From JANLTP01 sp031363055 (lineage in GTDB: Bacteria; Pseudomonadota; Gammaproteobacteria; Burkholderiales; Burkholderiaceae_E): a stretch of 41,791 nt of DNA. Every line of letters starts with the position of its first letter. Within the stretch, counting starts at the first letter, position 1. A program made the position numbers and the translations under genes. The DNA lies in NCBI GenBank assembly GCA_031363055.1, contig JANLTP010000211.1:1-41791 (forward strand), given 5' to 3'. Positions 1-7,290 of the stretch are shown here, in pieces. The notes beneath the pieces were generated by a model. It saw nothing but the letters and a program-made list of their open reading frames with translations, was not told the DNA's origin and did no database searches.

Positions 1-30
1 GCGCAGAAAGTCTTGCGCGACTTTGGTCAT
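1..30 (-). CDS. Possible start of another cassette gene (cut by window edge)
   Basis: An ATG on the minus strand at 30-28 opens a frame of ten codons (MTKVAQDFLR) that runs off the left edge. It lies about 65 bases past the attC at 96-224, where the next cassette gene would be expected to begin if the array continues. No convincing ribosome binding site precedes it, so this is only a positional guess. The product cannot be recognised from ten residues. Confidence 0.2.
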   Translation of the reverse strand, partial: MTKVAQDFLR

Positions 31-95
31 GGCGTCAGTCTACACGGAGTGAAGAATATCGCGGTGCGTGCGCACGGGATAAGTGTGTTTGCGAC

Positions 96-224
96 GCCTA
101 ACGTAGAGCTGAGCTGCGGGCTACGGCGGGCAGCATTGACATGGTGGCACAGAATGCGCGAAGCGCCTTGCCACCAGGGCAAGGCTGCCCGCCGTAGCAC
201 GTCAGCTCGAGCGAGGGGTTAGGC
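96..224. other. attC recombination site of an integron cassette (129 bp)
   Basis: The site opens with GCCTAAC (96-102), matching the RYYYAAC core, and closes with GTTAGGC (218-224), matching GTTRRRY; the two are exactly complementary. Inside, the 13-base CTACGGCGGGCAG pairs perfectly with its complement near 184-197, and GAGCTGA pairs with TCAGCTC. The two arms between core and inner stem differ in length by one base, as expected for the unpaired bases that IntI uses to choose a strand. A second small stem (TGGTGGCA/TGCCACCA) caps the hairpin. Core consensus, imperfect inner pairing and length all fit attC. It lies just downstream of the minus-strand gene at 246-1022, so it would be the tail of that cassette. 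Confidence 0.85.
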
Positions 225-245
225 CTCACAGCACTTACACATGCC

Positions 246-1022
246 TCATTCGAAACCCTTTGTTTTCAGAACGGTCTGCGCCGCAGGCGAGGAAAGGAAC
301 TTGACGAGCGCGTTTCCCGCCTCGGTCTGACTGCTGCCGGTAACGATGCCAGGGGCGAAGTGCGTGTAGTTCTGAATCGCTGACGGCAATGGACCAACGA
401 GCTCGACAGTTGGTTGAGCCAATATTTCGCTGACTTGATTGAATCCGATCTCAACGTCGCCGCTTGCAACGCTTGCGTACAGTGCTCCAAGCGTTGATAG
501 CTTGGTCTTGGGCTTCATCTCCTCAGCGATGCCCAATAGTTCAAGTAAGCTGGCCACGTAGATGCTGCTGGCGGCCCCACCGGCTGGATCAGGATAAGCA
601 ATCGATCTTGCGGCTAACATCGAGCGCTTGAAGGCGTCCGGCGAACCGATGTCGGGCTTCACGGCACCTTTACGTACGAAGACACCTACACCGACTTTGG
701 CAATGACTACACGGCTGCCAGCCACGACTTTGCCTTGCGCTTGGAGTCGGTCCATCATTGGCACTGCGTTTATGACGACATCGGCAGCCTCACCCTTTTG
801 AACACGGTCCGCAACAGCACCCGCGGGTCCGTAGGACACCTTCACTTTGTGGCCCGACGAAGTTTCGAACTCTGGTATGAGTGCGTCTACTGCCGGATGC
901 AAAGCCCCGGCACATAAGAGCTTAATCTCAGCGGCACTTGCCATGCCCGCCCCATTGATCCCAAGCAACGCAAGTCCCAATGCTATTGTGCGAGAGACAC
1001 TCAGAAGGATTCGTCCATTCAC
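246..1022 (-). CDS. Periplasmic solute-binding protein, ModA-like, in an integron cassette
   Basis: Probably a 258-residue exported binding protein of the extracellular solute-binding (ModA/molybdate-type) fold. The frame is open upstream for 94 more codons, but a GTG at 1022 is preceded by GGAGA at good spacing and starts a typical signal peptide (hydrophobic run, then GMASAAEIK), so I use it. The mature part begins EIKLLCAGAL and carries segments typical of the family (VSYGPAGAVADRVQKGEAADVVI). The ligand cannot be told from sequence; molybdate is only the closest family name. No membrane or ATPase partner is adjacent. The gene lies between two attC sites, and the cassette has an unusually long leader (about 220 bases, 1023-1244) that could hold its own promoter. 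Confidence 0.8.
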   Translation of the reverse strand: MNGRILLSVSRTIALGLALLGINGAGMASAAEIKLLCAGALHPAVDALIPEFETSSGHKVKVSYGPAGAVADRVQKGEAADVVINAVPMMDRLQAQGKVVAGSRVVIAKVGVGVFVRKGAVKPDIGSPDAFKRSMLAARSIAYPDPAGGAASSIYVASLLELLGIAEEMKPKTKLSTLGALYASVASGDVEIGFNQVSEILAQPTVELVGPLPSAIQNYTHFAPGIVTGSSQTEAGNALVKFLSSPAAQTVLKTKGFE

Positions 1023-1244
1023 GTTATTTCTCCATGCATATACAGCAGCTTCGAAAAAGGGAAGTAGTGTGCTTCGCTCATGGCGCCTCCCACGCACTAA
1101 CGTGTATTCGACGGCAATGATGGTGCCACCACACCCCACATGTTGCCAGGGATGCGTCCCTGTGGATACTGCTGGAGCCAAATCTATCCACGTAGCCAGT
1201 TTCCCGGAGCGTAGGGATGCCGGCATGTCGGGCTGTTTCGTGAG

Positions 1245-1355
1245 GCCTAACGTCGAAATTAACCGGCTGTTTTTTCGGGCCGGCGCCACGGTGCGACAGC
1301 ACAATTCACAAGCGCCGGCCCGAAAAAATTGTCCGTGTTGAATGCCAGGTTAGAC
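1245..1355. other. attC recombination site of an integron cassette (111 bp)
   Basis: GCCTAAC at 1245-1251 (RYYYAAC core) pairs with GTTAGAC at 1349-1355 (GTTRRRY core) with one mismatch. Inside is a perfect 16-base inverted repeat, TTTTTTCGGGCCGGCG and its complement, around a loop of roughly 30 bases. Arms next to the cores pair imperfectly (ATTAACC with a complement of ATTCAAC). Architecture and length fit an attC. It separates the minus-strand genes at 1380-2174 and 246-1022. With the site at 96-224 it defines a cassette of about 1.15 kb. Confidence 0.85.
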
Positions 1356-1379
1356 CCCGCCGTGGCAAAGTACGCCCAC

Positions 1380-2174
1380 CTAGAGGCCGCTACTCGGAAG
1401 CCTTTCCGGCAGAACGTCATAGGTGAATATGACAAAGTCGTCGCACACGAACTTTGCCTTGGCCTCCCTAGGGCTGCGTATCCGGATCATCAGTTCCTTG
1501 TGCTTTCCCACTTGGGCTTTACCTACGGTCAGTGAAAAAAAGTTGGAGCTTGTCCAAATTTCGGGGCCGCCAGGGTGCCAGCAGTAACCATACTGCAACG
1601 GATCGCCCATGGGGTCCGTGGCTGTAACCACGTACTCGATGGTGTCGCCCTCGCGGACGACTGGCTTTGCCTTAGCAATACTTTCTCCTCCAACCGAGTG
1701 TCCAACTGAATCGCGCGCACTCTCAATTCGAGGAAAGTAGTCATCGACGTGTTCCATCTTGCTCCGATATCTTAAAACTCGCCCTCGTATATCTCCTGAG
1801 ATCCCGAGAGCGAGATGCTTCTGGTAAGGAAGCAAATCGCGGTTGTGCGCATTGGGATCACGGAGCCGCTCCAACTCACTGAGCCAGACTTCAATGGTTT
1901 TCTTCTCCCCTAGAACCTCTGAGAAGAGGTCCCAGTTCTTCTGCAAAATTCCGGATAGATCGTAGAAGTCTGCGTAGTAGAGAAGGCGATCTTCCACTGG
2001 TGCGCCTTTTTGCCGCTTGGCTTCCACTTTTTTTCGGTCGCGCCACTGAGCTATTCGTTCAGCGGAAACCCCCAGTTTTGCTTCCCAGTGTTCGCCGTGC
2101 TGGGCTTTCAAGCGCCAACAAATGAGATCGCGTAATGCGTTCTCGGCGTCACGAATGGCTTGACTTACGTCCAT
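1380..2174 (-). CDS. Swt1-type HEPN domain protein in an integron cassette
   Basis: A 264-residue protein. Residues about 65-135 resemble the Swt1-type HEPN domain: a helical stretch YYADFYDLSGILQKNWDLF, then R105-DPNA-H110, the Rx4-6H motif of HEPN ribonucleases, then NRDLLPYQKHLALGISGDI. The C-terminal 90 residues look beta-rich (EYVVTATDPMGDPLQYGY), like an Ig/PKD-type sandwich. The motif suggests RNA cleavage, known for HEPN toxins and defence proteins; activity here is inference. The ATG is 32 bases inside the presumed cassette boundary at 2206-2212 and no clear ribosome binding site is seen, which is common in cassettes. The downstream attC is at 1245-1355. No partner antitoxin or nucleotidyltransferase is next to it. 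Confidence 0.75.
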   Translation of the reverse strand: MDVSQAIRDAENALRDLICWRLKAQHGEHWEAKLGVSAERIAQWRDRKKVEAKRQKGAPVEDRLLYYADFYDLSGILQKNWDLFSEVLGEKKTIEVWLSELERLRDPNAHNRDLLPYQKHLALGISGDIRGRVLRYRSKMEHVDDYFPRIESARDSVGHSVGGESIAKAKPVVREGDTIEYVVTATDPMGDPLQYGYCWHPGGPEIWTSSNFFSLTVGKAQVGKHKELMIRIRSPREAKAKFVCDDFVIFTYDVLPERLPSSGL

Positions 2175-2205
2175 GGGGTTCTATGGTGCGGTGCGTGATT
2201 GCGAG

Positions 2206-2283
2206 GTCTAACCTAATTTCGATGCCGTGGAGTCTCGCTCTATTTCCTTTGATTTGCAAATAACCCGGGCGGATTGGTTCGGC
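2206..2283. other. Possible third, degenerate attC site
   Basis: GTCTAAC at 2206-2212 matches the RYYYAAC core and sits where the boundary of the HEPN cassette should be. The best partner at a reasonable distance is GTTCGGC at 2277-2283, which keeps only GTT and the final bases of the consensus. Inner arms pair weakly. The first core is believable because of its position; the far end of the site is not settled. Confidence 0.35.
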
Positions 2284-2303
2284 CCTTCTATTTGAAATCA
2301 AAG
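2247..2303. repeat. 57-bp imperfect inverted repeat with one bulged base
   Basis: CTTTGATTTGCAAATA at 2247-2262 pairs with TATTTGAAATCAAAG at 2289-2303, leaving one unpaired G on the left arm. GGGC and GGCCC continue the stem towards the loop. It overlaps the doubtful third attC and the tail of the broken gene at 2298-2501. It has no T-run, so it does not look like a simple terminator. A stem with a bulged base recalls the inner part of an attC hairpin. Confidence 0.5.
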
Positions 2304-2501
2304 GTTTGCTGAACCTCGCCTGCCCAATAACCCAATAAATTCGAGTTTGTAAGGCCGCGGGCAGCTGAGGCCCAGGGTTTTTGCGTATGCGAACTCCCCA
2401 CAGACGATGATTTCTCGAAGTTTGGACAGGTCGGCCCCGCGATACTTGTAGAGAATTTTTTGCGGCTGTTCGTCCTGCGTCGGCGGGTCAAGCGAGTTCA
2501 C
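2298..2501 (-). pseudogene. Truncated DUF2971-like cassette gene (N-terminal part only)
   Basis: A 67-codon frame from a GTG at 2501. Residues 15-42 (ILYKYRG, then LSKLREIIVCGEFAYAK) resemble the start of DUF2971 proteins, which begin with a LYKYRS-like motif and are frequent in integron cassettes. Family members usually run to several hundred residues; this frame stops after 67, and a second frame at 2288-2491 covers the same stretch, so truncation or frameshift is likely. It lies upstream of the HEPN cassette on the same strand. The rest of 2213-2555 shows no other gene. The family call rests on a short motif and is tentative. Confidence 0.35.
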
Positions 2502-2555
2502 GGAGTTAGGTAGTGGAGTCCATTCCGAGCGACTCAGCGGCCCTCCGAGCAGCCA

Positions 2556-3851
2556 TCAACCCCGATAAGCCGCTCGCTCAAAGCTCTCATAAGCCGCCAT
2601 CAAAGGCGCCTCCACGAACGGCAATGTTTGAGTCATGATGACCGCAGCCAGGTTGGATTTCGGATCGATCCAATAGTGGGTGTTGAGTACACCCGCCCAG
2701 CTTTGTGACCCGGCGCGACGACGGCCCGGGATATCGGATTCATTCCTCATGAAACCGAAACTATGCGTCTTGACGGTACCGGTAAACGGGTCGAAATCGG
2801 CCGTCAGCGGCGGCGCTGCAGTGATCATCTTTTCGAACTTCAAGGCACCCATGTGATTCTCGAGCATGCGCTCGACGCCCTTTGCGCTCAATACGCGATT
2901 GCCGTCGAGGCTACCCTTGTTCAGGAACATGCGCAGAAAGCGCAGATAGTCTTGCGGGGTCGAATAGAGCGCATGACCCATGCCGTAGACCTCCGGATTC
3001 GGTGGCGGGGCGATCGCAAAATCGCCGAACTTGCCGTCGGCACCACGCGCCTTGACGGCAGCGAGTCGGGTCTGCATGTTCGAGCGCACTTCGACATCGG
3101 TATCCTTCATGCCGAGCGGCTCGAGCAGATTTTTCTTCAGGAATGCGTCAATCCGTTGGCCGCTGACCTTTTCCACGACCAGACCCAGCCAATCCGTTGA
3201 CGGTCCGTAACCCCAGCGGGTGCCCGGGTCCGTCATCATCGGGTAAAAGAGGGCTGCCTTGGTTCCGGCGAGAATCGATGGGCGTTTGGTTTTGGCGAGA
3301 AATTCACCAGGCTCAGCGCGCCAGAATTCGTACTCCAGTCCGGAGGTATGGGTGGCCAGATGCCGTACCGTACATTGCGTTTTCGGCGTACGCAGTTTCG
3401 GCTTGTCGCCGTCCCAGCCTTCCAGTACCCGCAGATCAGCGAATTCAGGCAGTATGCTTTGCACCGGCGTGTCGAAGTCTAGTTTGCCTTGATCGATCAG
3501 GATCATTGCTGCAGTGGAGCCGACCGCCTTGGTCATCGAAAAAATCCGGAAGACGGTCTCCGGGCTGGCCTTCAAGCCTGGCGCAGCGTCGCCCGCTGCG
3601 CCTGAAAATGTGACGCCCCCAGCGTTGCCGGTCATGCCGACCACGAAAGGCGCCTGATTGCTGGTAACCGCAGCATCGAGTACTTGCTGCAGCGTGGCGT
3701 TGCCACTTTGCGTGCGACCCATACTCGGCAATGACGACAGGGCGATACCGCTGCCGACGGCGCTAGTTTGTTGAATAAATTTTCGCCGTGTGCTGAGTTT
3801 GCGCTGTGAGCCGGCTGCAACCGTCGCTTGCGGGTAAATAGTGGATGTCAT
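2556..3851 (-). CDS. Exported serine hydrolase, class C beta-lactamase/EstB-like esterase
   Basis: A 431-residue protein of the beta-lactamase (PF00144) fold. The ATG at 3851 follows AGGAGG at ideal spacing, so the 21 codons upstream in frame are discarded. The N-terminus has a twin-arginine signal (STRRKFIQQ plus a hydrophobic stretch). The SxxK motif is FSMTK, a Tyr in RWGYGPSTDW is the likely second catalytic residue, and QSWAGVLNTHYWIDP takes the place of the third motif, the WAG variant seen in EstB-type esterases rather than KTG. It is therefore more likely an esterase or transesterase than an antibiotic-resistance enzyme. The AraC gene upstream is on the same strand but 229 bases away. 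Confidence 0.9.
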   Translation of the reverse strand: MTSTIYPQATVAAGSQRKLSTRRKFIQQTSAVGSGIALSSLPSMGRTQSGNATLQQVLDAAVTSNQAPFVVGMTGNAGGVTFSGAAGDAAPGLKASPETVFRIFSMTKAVGSTAAMILIDQGKLDFDTPVQSILPEFADLRVLEGWDGDKPKLRTPKTQCTVRHLATHTSGLEYEFWRAEPGEFLAKTKRPSILAGTKAALFYPMMTDPGTRWGYGPSTDWLGLVVEKVSGQRIDAFLKKNLLEPLGMKDTDVEVRSNMQTRLAAVKARGADGKFGDFAIAPPPNPEVYGMGHALYSTPQDYLRFLRMFLNKGSLDGNRVLSAKGVERMLENHMGALKFEKMITAAPPLTADFDPFTGTVKTHSFGFMRNESDIPGRRRAGSQSWAGVLNTHYWIDPKSNLAAVIMTQTLPFVEAPLMAAYESFERAAYRG

Positions 3852-4024
3852 GTTCTGCTCCTCCTGATAGTGTCTCTTGACGTTTTTATCAATGCGCCGT
3901 TGCCGATCAGGCAAGGGCTGGAGCGAAAAGTTTAAGACTCATTCGGGATCACGACTCGCCTGCCAATGCCAGGACTCTGGCCTGTGACTGCCAATCGGTC
4001 GTTTGAATCGATTCGGCGGATTCT

Positions 4025-4081
4025 CAGCCGGCAAAGCGAGTTCCAGTCGGCATAGCGAGTCCCAGGCGGTACAGCGGTAAT
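4025..4081. repeat. Three imperfect 19-bp tandem repeats
   Basis: CAGCCGGCAAAGCGAGTTC, CAGTCGGCATAGCGAGTCC and CAGGCGGTACAGCGGTAAT follow each other without spacers at the 3' end of the AraC gene, inside the 229-base gap to the serine hydrolase gene. The first two copies differ at three positions; the third is more diverged. The rest of the gap (3852-4024) shows no gene. Confidence 0.7.
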
Positions 4082-5022
4082 CAAGCGGCCGCGCGAAATG
4101 CCCGCGGACCGACGCCACGCTTCAGGCGGAACTGTCGCGCGAAATGGGAGGGATCGAGAAAGCCACATCGCCGTGAGACCTCGGCGATGGTCAGTGTATG
4201 AAAGGGCCGGCTAGCCAACATGCGGGCGGCTTCATCGACCCGCAGGTGCATGAGTACCGCCGAGAAGGTCTGGTCGGCCGCCGCAAATACGCGATGCAGG
4301 CTGCGAACCGAGATGGCATTGGCTTGGGCCACCGTCAGCGCCACCAGCTCGGGATCAGCCAGTCGTTCGCGCATGCTGCTAAGACACTGCCGCAGCAGAT
4401 CGTTCTTTGCGCTCACGGCCAACTCGTTCTGTTCGCTGGCCAAGCTGAGCAGCACCCCCAATTGATCCTCGAGTAACGTGTCCGGCACACTGAGCGCGAC
4501 CAGGCGCTCAGGAATCAGTGCTTCCTTGAAGCCGCGCAAGGCCTTGCCCCAACCATTGCTGCATTGCAGGGGGCGACCGAGTATTGATGATGGCTGCGGC
4601 AGCCATCGCTCCAGCCATTCGATCGGCATTTCTATCGATAGATCATCGAGACCCTGCGCGAACAGAAAATCATAGGGCTCGCGTGAATCCACCAGTACCG
4701 ATTCGCCTGGCTCAACGAAATGCTCCTGACCCGCATGCCGGATACTCCAGGCTCGCTGGGGCTGCGAAAGCAAGTAATAAGCATTTTTCCGGCCGCGGGC
4801 GATTTCGGCCGATCCGCGACTGACCTTCTGTGCCGATCCGCGCGCTTGGTGAGGCACAATCGCGGCTAGTGGGCAGGCTTCGATGCTGCTCACAAACGCT
4901 GGCGAGTTGTCGGTTGGCCGCAGGTCCATCTCAACCACCGACTCGTGTACGGCATTGCGCCAGAAGCTCAGCCGTCGATCGGGCGCGATGTCGTCGGTGG
5001 ACCAGCGTTGCATCATCTTCAT
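4081..5022 (-). CDS. AraC-family transcriptional regulator
   Basis: A 313-residue regulator. The start at 5022 (MKMMQRW) has GGGAGAG just upstream; the longer frame from 5103 runs through the repeat-rich promoter region and is rejected. Residues about 20-200 fit an AraC-binding-like N-terminal domain. The last 100 carry the double helix-turn-helix of the AraC/XylS group (SVRSLHRVFAAADQTFSAVL, then TIAEVSRRCGFLDPSHFARQF). It is divergent from the MFS gene at 5145 across a 122-base gap with four 13-bp tandem repeats, so it most likely controls that transporter and perhaps itself. The inducer is unknown. The serine hydrolase gene downstream might also be a target. Confidence 0.92.
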   Translation of the reverse strand: MKMMQRWSTDDIAPDRRLSFWRNAVHESVVEMDLRPTDNSPAFVSSIEACPLAAIVPHQARGSAQKVSRGSAEIARGRKNAYYLLSQPQRAWSIRHAGQEHFVEPGESVLVDSREPYDFLFAQGLDDLSIEMPIEWLERWLPQPSSILGRPLQCSNGWGKALRGFKEALIPERLVALSVPDTLLEDQLGVLLSLASEQNELAVSAKNDLLRQCLSSMRERLADPELVALTVAQANAISVRSLHRVFAAADQTFSAVLMHLRVDEAARMLASRPFHTLTIAEVSRRCGFLDPSHFARQFRLKRGVGPRAFRAAA

Positions 5023-5056
5023 TGTCTCTCCCGCTGCTATTTTTTCCGAGTTTAGC

Positions 5057-5108
5057 GTACCGAAACATCGCACCGAATAATCGCACTGAATCATTGCACC
5101 CAAACATC
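5057..5108. repeat. Four 13-bp tandem repeats between divergent regulator and transporter genes
   Basis: GTACCGAAACATC, GCACCGAATAATC, GCACTGAATCATT and GCACCCAAACATC lie end to end. They sit between the AraC start at 5022 and the MFS start at 5145, where regulator sites are expected. AraC proteins often bind direct repeats, so these are candidate operators. Against this, unrelated tandem repeats occur at other gene boundaries in the window, so they may have no regulatory role. Confidence 0.7.
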
Positions 5109-5144
5109 GGTAGACGCGAACGAGCCGGCGGTTAACAATGAGCG

Positions 5145-6317
5145 GTGGAAAACAATCATCGTTGGTTCATCCTCGGCCTGCTGTTTGCTTGTCGGACCGG
5201 ACTCGGCGTTCAATTCCAGACCTTAGGCTCGGTGTCGACTTCGCTGGTTTCCGAACTGGCCTTCAGCAATACCGAGATCGGCACCTTGATAGGCTTGTTC
5301 ATGTTGCCCGGACTGCTGCTGTCGATCCCCGCAGGGTTCGCAGGACGGTATTTCTCGGACCGACACCTGGTCGCCTTCGGATTGTTTTTTATGGCGGTGG
5401 GTGGCGCGATTGCCGCCTTGGCGCAAGGCTTCGGGCTGCTGGCACTGGCGCGATTCGCTGCCGGTATCGGCTTCGTCACCGGCACGCTGTATATGACCAA
5501 GATGATCGCCGACTGGTTTTCCGGTAAGGAACTGGCGACCGCAATGGGATTGCTGGTCAGCAGTTGGCCATTCGGCATTGCGATGGCGCAGATCGGCCAA
5601 TCCTGGATCGCCGCTCACCACGATTGGCGCTGGGCGTTTGTGCTGGCGGCTGTCTATTGCGCGGCCGGCTCGATGGCGGTATTCAAGCTCTACCGCTCGC
5701 CAGCCAACCTGAGTCGGGCGCCCTCGGCGAAGATCTCCTTGCTGCCGCGCTCCGAGCTCGTCTTGACCTTGTTGGCCGCCAGCGTCTGGGGCTTGTTCAA
5801 TGCCGGTTACGTCGTGTATCTGAGCTTCGCACCGCGCATGCTGACTGCCGGTGGTTACGGTGTAACCCAGGCCAGCGCCGTCATCAGCATTGCCAGTTGG
5901 ATCATGATATTCTCGATTGCCGTGTTCGGACAGATTGCCGATCGAACCGGCCAGCGTGATCGGCTGTTCTACTTCGGCGTCAGTGTTGCAATTCTGGTGT
6001 TGCTGATGCTTCCGCACACCGAATACGCGGTGCTTCTGAGCCTGCTGTTCGGTCTGATCGGCGCCGCGCCCGCCGGTGTCATCATGGCGCTCACAGCGGA
6101 AGCGATGTCACCGCAACGGCGCGCCTTCGGCATGGGCGTCTTTTTTAATGTGTTCTTTTTGTTCATGGCCTTTGCGCCGCCTATAGCCGGCTGGTTGTTT
6201 GATCGCGGCGCAAATCCCTATTGGCCGATTCTGTTTGCTGCCGCAGCGATGGCCGGTGCTATGTTGGCGAATGTTGCGTTCAGGCGAATGCAGAGAAAAT
6301 ATTCGTTGTCGGCTTGA
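5145..6317 (+). CDS. Major facilitator superfamily transporter
   Basis: A 390-residue inner-membrane protein with about twelve hydrophobic segments, starting at GTG 5145. The loop GFAGRYFSDRH after the second segment is a variant of MFS motif A, and the second half repeats the layout (FGQIADRTGQRDRLFYFG). The general look is that of CynX/NarK-type MFS proteins. Its substrate cannot be read from sequence. A phosphoribosyltransferase gene follows 54 bases downstream on the same strand, which would suit a nucleobase or nucleoside permease, but that is inference from context. Control by the divergent AraC protein is likely. The ribosome binding site is weak. Confidence 0.9.
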   Translation: MENNHRWFILGLLFACRTGLGVQFQTLGSVSTSLVSELAFSNTEIGTLIGLFMLPGLLLSIPAGFAGRYFSDRHLVAFGLFFMAVGGAIAALAQGFGLLALARFAAGIGFVTGTLYMTKMIADWFSGKELATAMGLLVSSWPFGIAMAQIGQSWIAAHHDWRWAFVLAAVYCAAGSMAVFKLYRSPANLSRAPSAKISLLPRSELVLTLLAASVWGLFNAGYVVYLSFAPRMLTAGGYGVTQASAVISIASWIMIFSIAVFGQIADRTGQRDRLFYFGVSVAILVLLMLPHTEYAVLLSLLFGLIGAAPAGVIMALTAEAMSPQRRAFGMGVFFNVFFLFMAFAPPIAGWLFDRGANPYWPILFAAAAMAGAMLANVAFRRMQRKYSLSA

Positions 6318-6371
6318 CCACCACTGCCTTGCGCTCGCCCCGTTTGCCCCTCGTCTTTCACTACCGAACCC

Positions 6372-7106
6372 ATGAAACACCCCGCCAGCTCTTCAGAACC
6401 TATTGCATCGGTGCGAGCCACCACGAACTTCTGGCAGCATCTGTACTCAGACGCAGAGCTGTCCGCTCAAACAGAATTTTCCCTGTCGGCGCCGCATCGC
6501 TTTGGCTACCCGGTGCGACTGCCGGACGGGCGTTATCTGGTCTTGCCGATTCGCGAAGTAGCGGGTGCTGAAGGTCGCGCGGTTGCTTCGCTGATCTCGA
6601 ATCAAGCCTCGTTTGAAGTAGTGCGCGCGCTCGCAACGGCGATGACGCAACTGGCGCAGTCAATGCGCTGCGACGTGGTCGTCGGGCTGCCCACGCTCGG
6701 CCTCGTATTTGCGCCTTTGGTGGCCGAGCGCCTCGGTTTCGATCGTTATGTGCCGATGGGCTACTCGCGCAAGTTCTGGTATGACGAGAAGCTGTCGGTG
6801 GCGGTCCAATCCCTGACCACACCGAACCAGGCCAAGCGCTTGTTCCTGGACCCGAATCAACTCGAATTGGTACACGGGCGCAGGGTGCTGATTGTTGACG
6901 ATGCGGTCAGTACCGGCGGTACTTTGTCGGCAGCGATAGCACTGCTCGAACAGGCGGGCGCACAGGTGGTTGGTGCGGTGTTGGCCATGCGTCAGGGTAA
7001 CGCCTGGCAACAGCGCTTGGGCTCGGCCTGGACGAACCGGATCGTTGGCGTTTTCGATTCGCCGCGCTTGCGACGTTGTGAAGGCGGCTGGTGCCCGGAA
7101 GATTGA
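6372..7106 (+). CDS. Phosphoribosyltransferase family protein
   Basis: A 244-residue type I phosphoribosyltransferase. The PRPP-binding motif is clear (VLIVDDAVSTGGTL, about residues 172-185), and the VVGLPTLGLVFAPLVAERLG stretch fits the core fold. Such enzymes join a base to PRPP in nucleotide salvage, or act as regulators that bind PRPP. The N-terminal 60 residues are outside the core and not recognised. The base cannot be assigned; adenine or orotate-type enzymes are closest in general layout. It probably shares a transcript with the MFS gene upstream. The ATG at 6372 lacks a strong ribosome binding site, so the exact start is uncertain. Confidence 0.85.
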   Translation: MKHPASSSEPIASVRATTNFWQHLYSDAELSAQTEFSLSAPHRFGYPVRLPDGRYLVLPIREVAGAEGRAVASLISNQASFEVVRALATAMTQLAQSMRCDVVVGLPTLGLVFAPLVAERLGFDRYVPMGYSRKFWYDEKLSVAVQSLTTPNQAKRLFLDPNQLELVHGRRVLIVDDAVSTGGTLSAAIALLEQAGAQVVGAVLAMRQGNAWQQRLGSAWTNRIVGVFDSPRLRRCEGGWCPED

Positions 7107-7205
7107 AGCTGCACGTTCATACTCTGAAACTGCGCGCCCATTCTTGACGGCGACACCTCTCCAGACTGGCCAACTCATTTGTCTAAGACCCAGATTGCAC
7201 ACGGC

Positions 7206-7233
7206 TTGCAGTAATCTGATCTTGGTGTAATCT
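7206..7233 (+). promoter_or_regulatory. Possible sigma70-type promoter for the binding-protein gene
   Basis: TTGCAG (7206-7211), a 16-base spacer and TAATCT (7228-7233) lie 57 bases before the ATG at 7291. The match is only fair, and it is listed because it is the best candidate in the 184-base gap. The gene itself has a strong ribosome binding site (AAAGGAGA). Confidence 0.3.
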
Positions 7234-7290
7234 GGTGTTCTGCGTCGTTGTGAATCGGCGATCGAATCATTAAAACAAAAGGAGACCCGA

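Noticed and set aside
13..222. 69-residue plus-strand frame at the left edge
   Set aside because: It runs almost entirely through the attC hairpin, and its translation has no family likeness.
1023..1304. 94-residue N-terminal extension of the ModA-like protein
   Set aside because: It would bury the signal peptide, and a GTG with a good ribosome binding site lies right before the signal peptide. The stretch also overlaps the attC.
2206..2511. One long attC from GTCTAAC (2206) to GTTAGGT (2505)
   Set aside because: About 300 bases is too long for an attC, and the arms next to the cores do not pair. GTTAGGT is probably chance.
2556..3851. Beta-lactamase resistance gene
   Set aside because: The third motif is the WAG variant of EstB-type esterases, not KTG. 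The AraC regulator is not an AmpR, and no other resistance context is seen.
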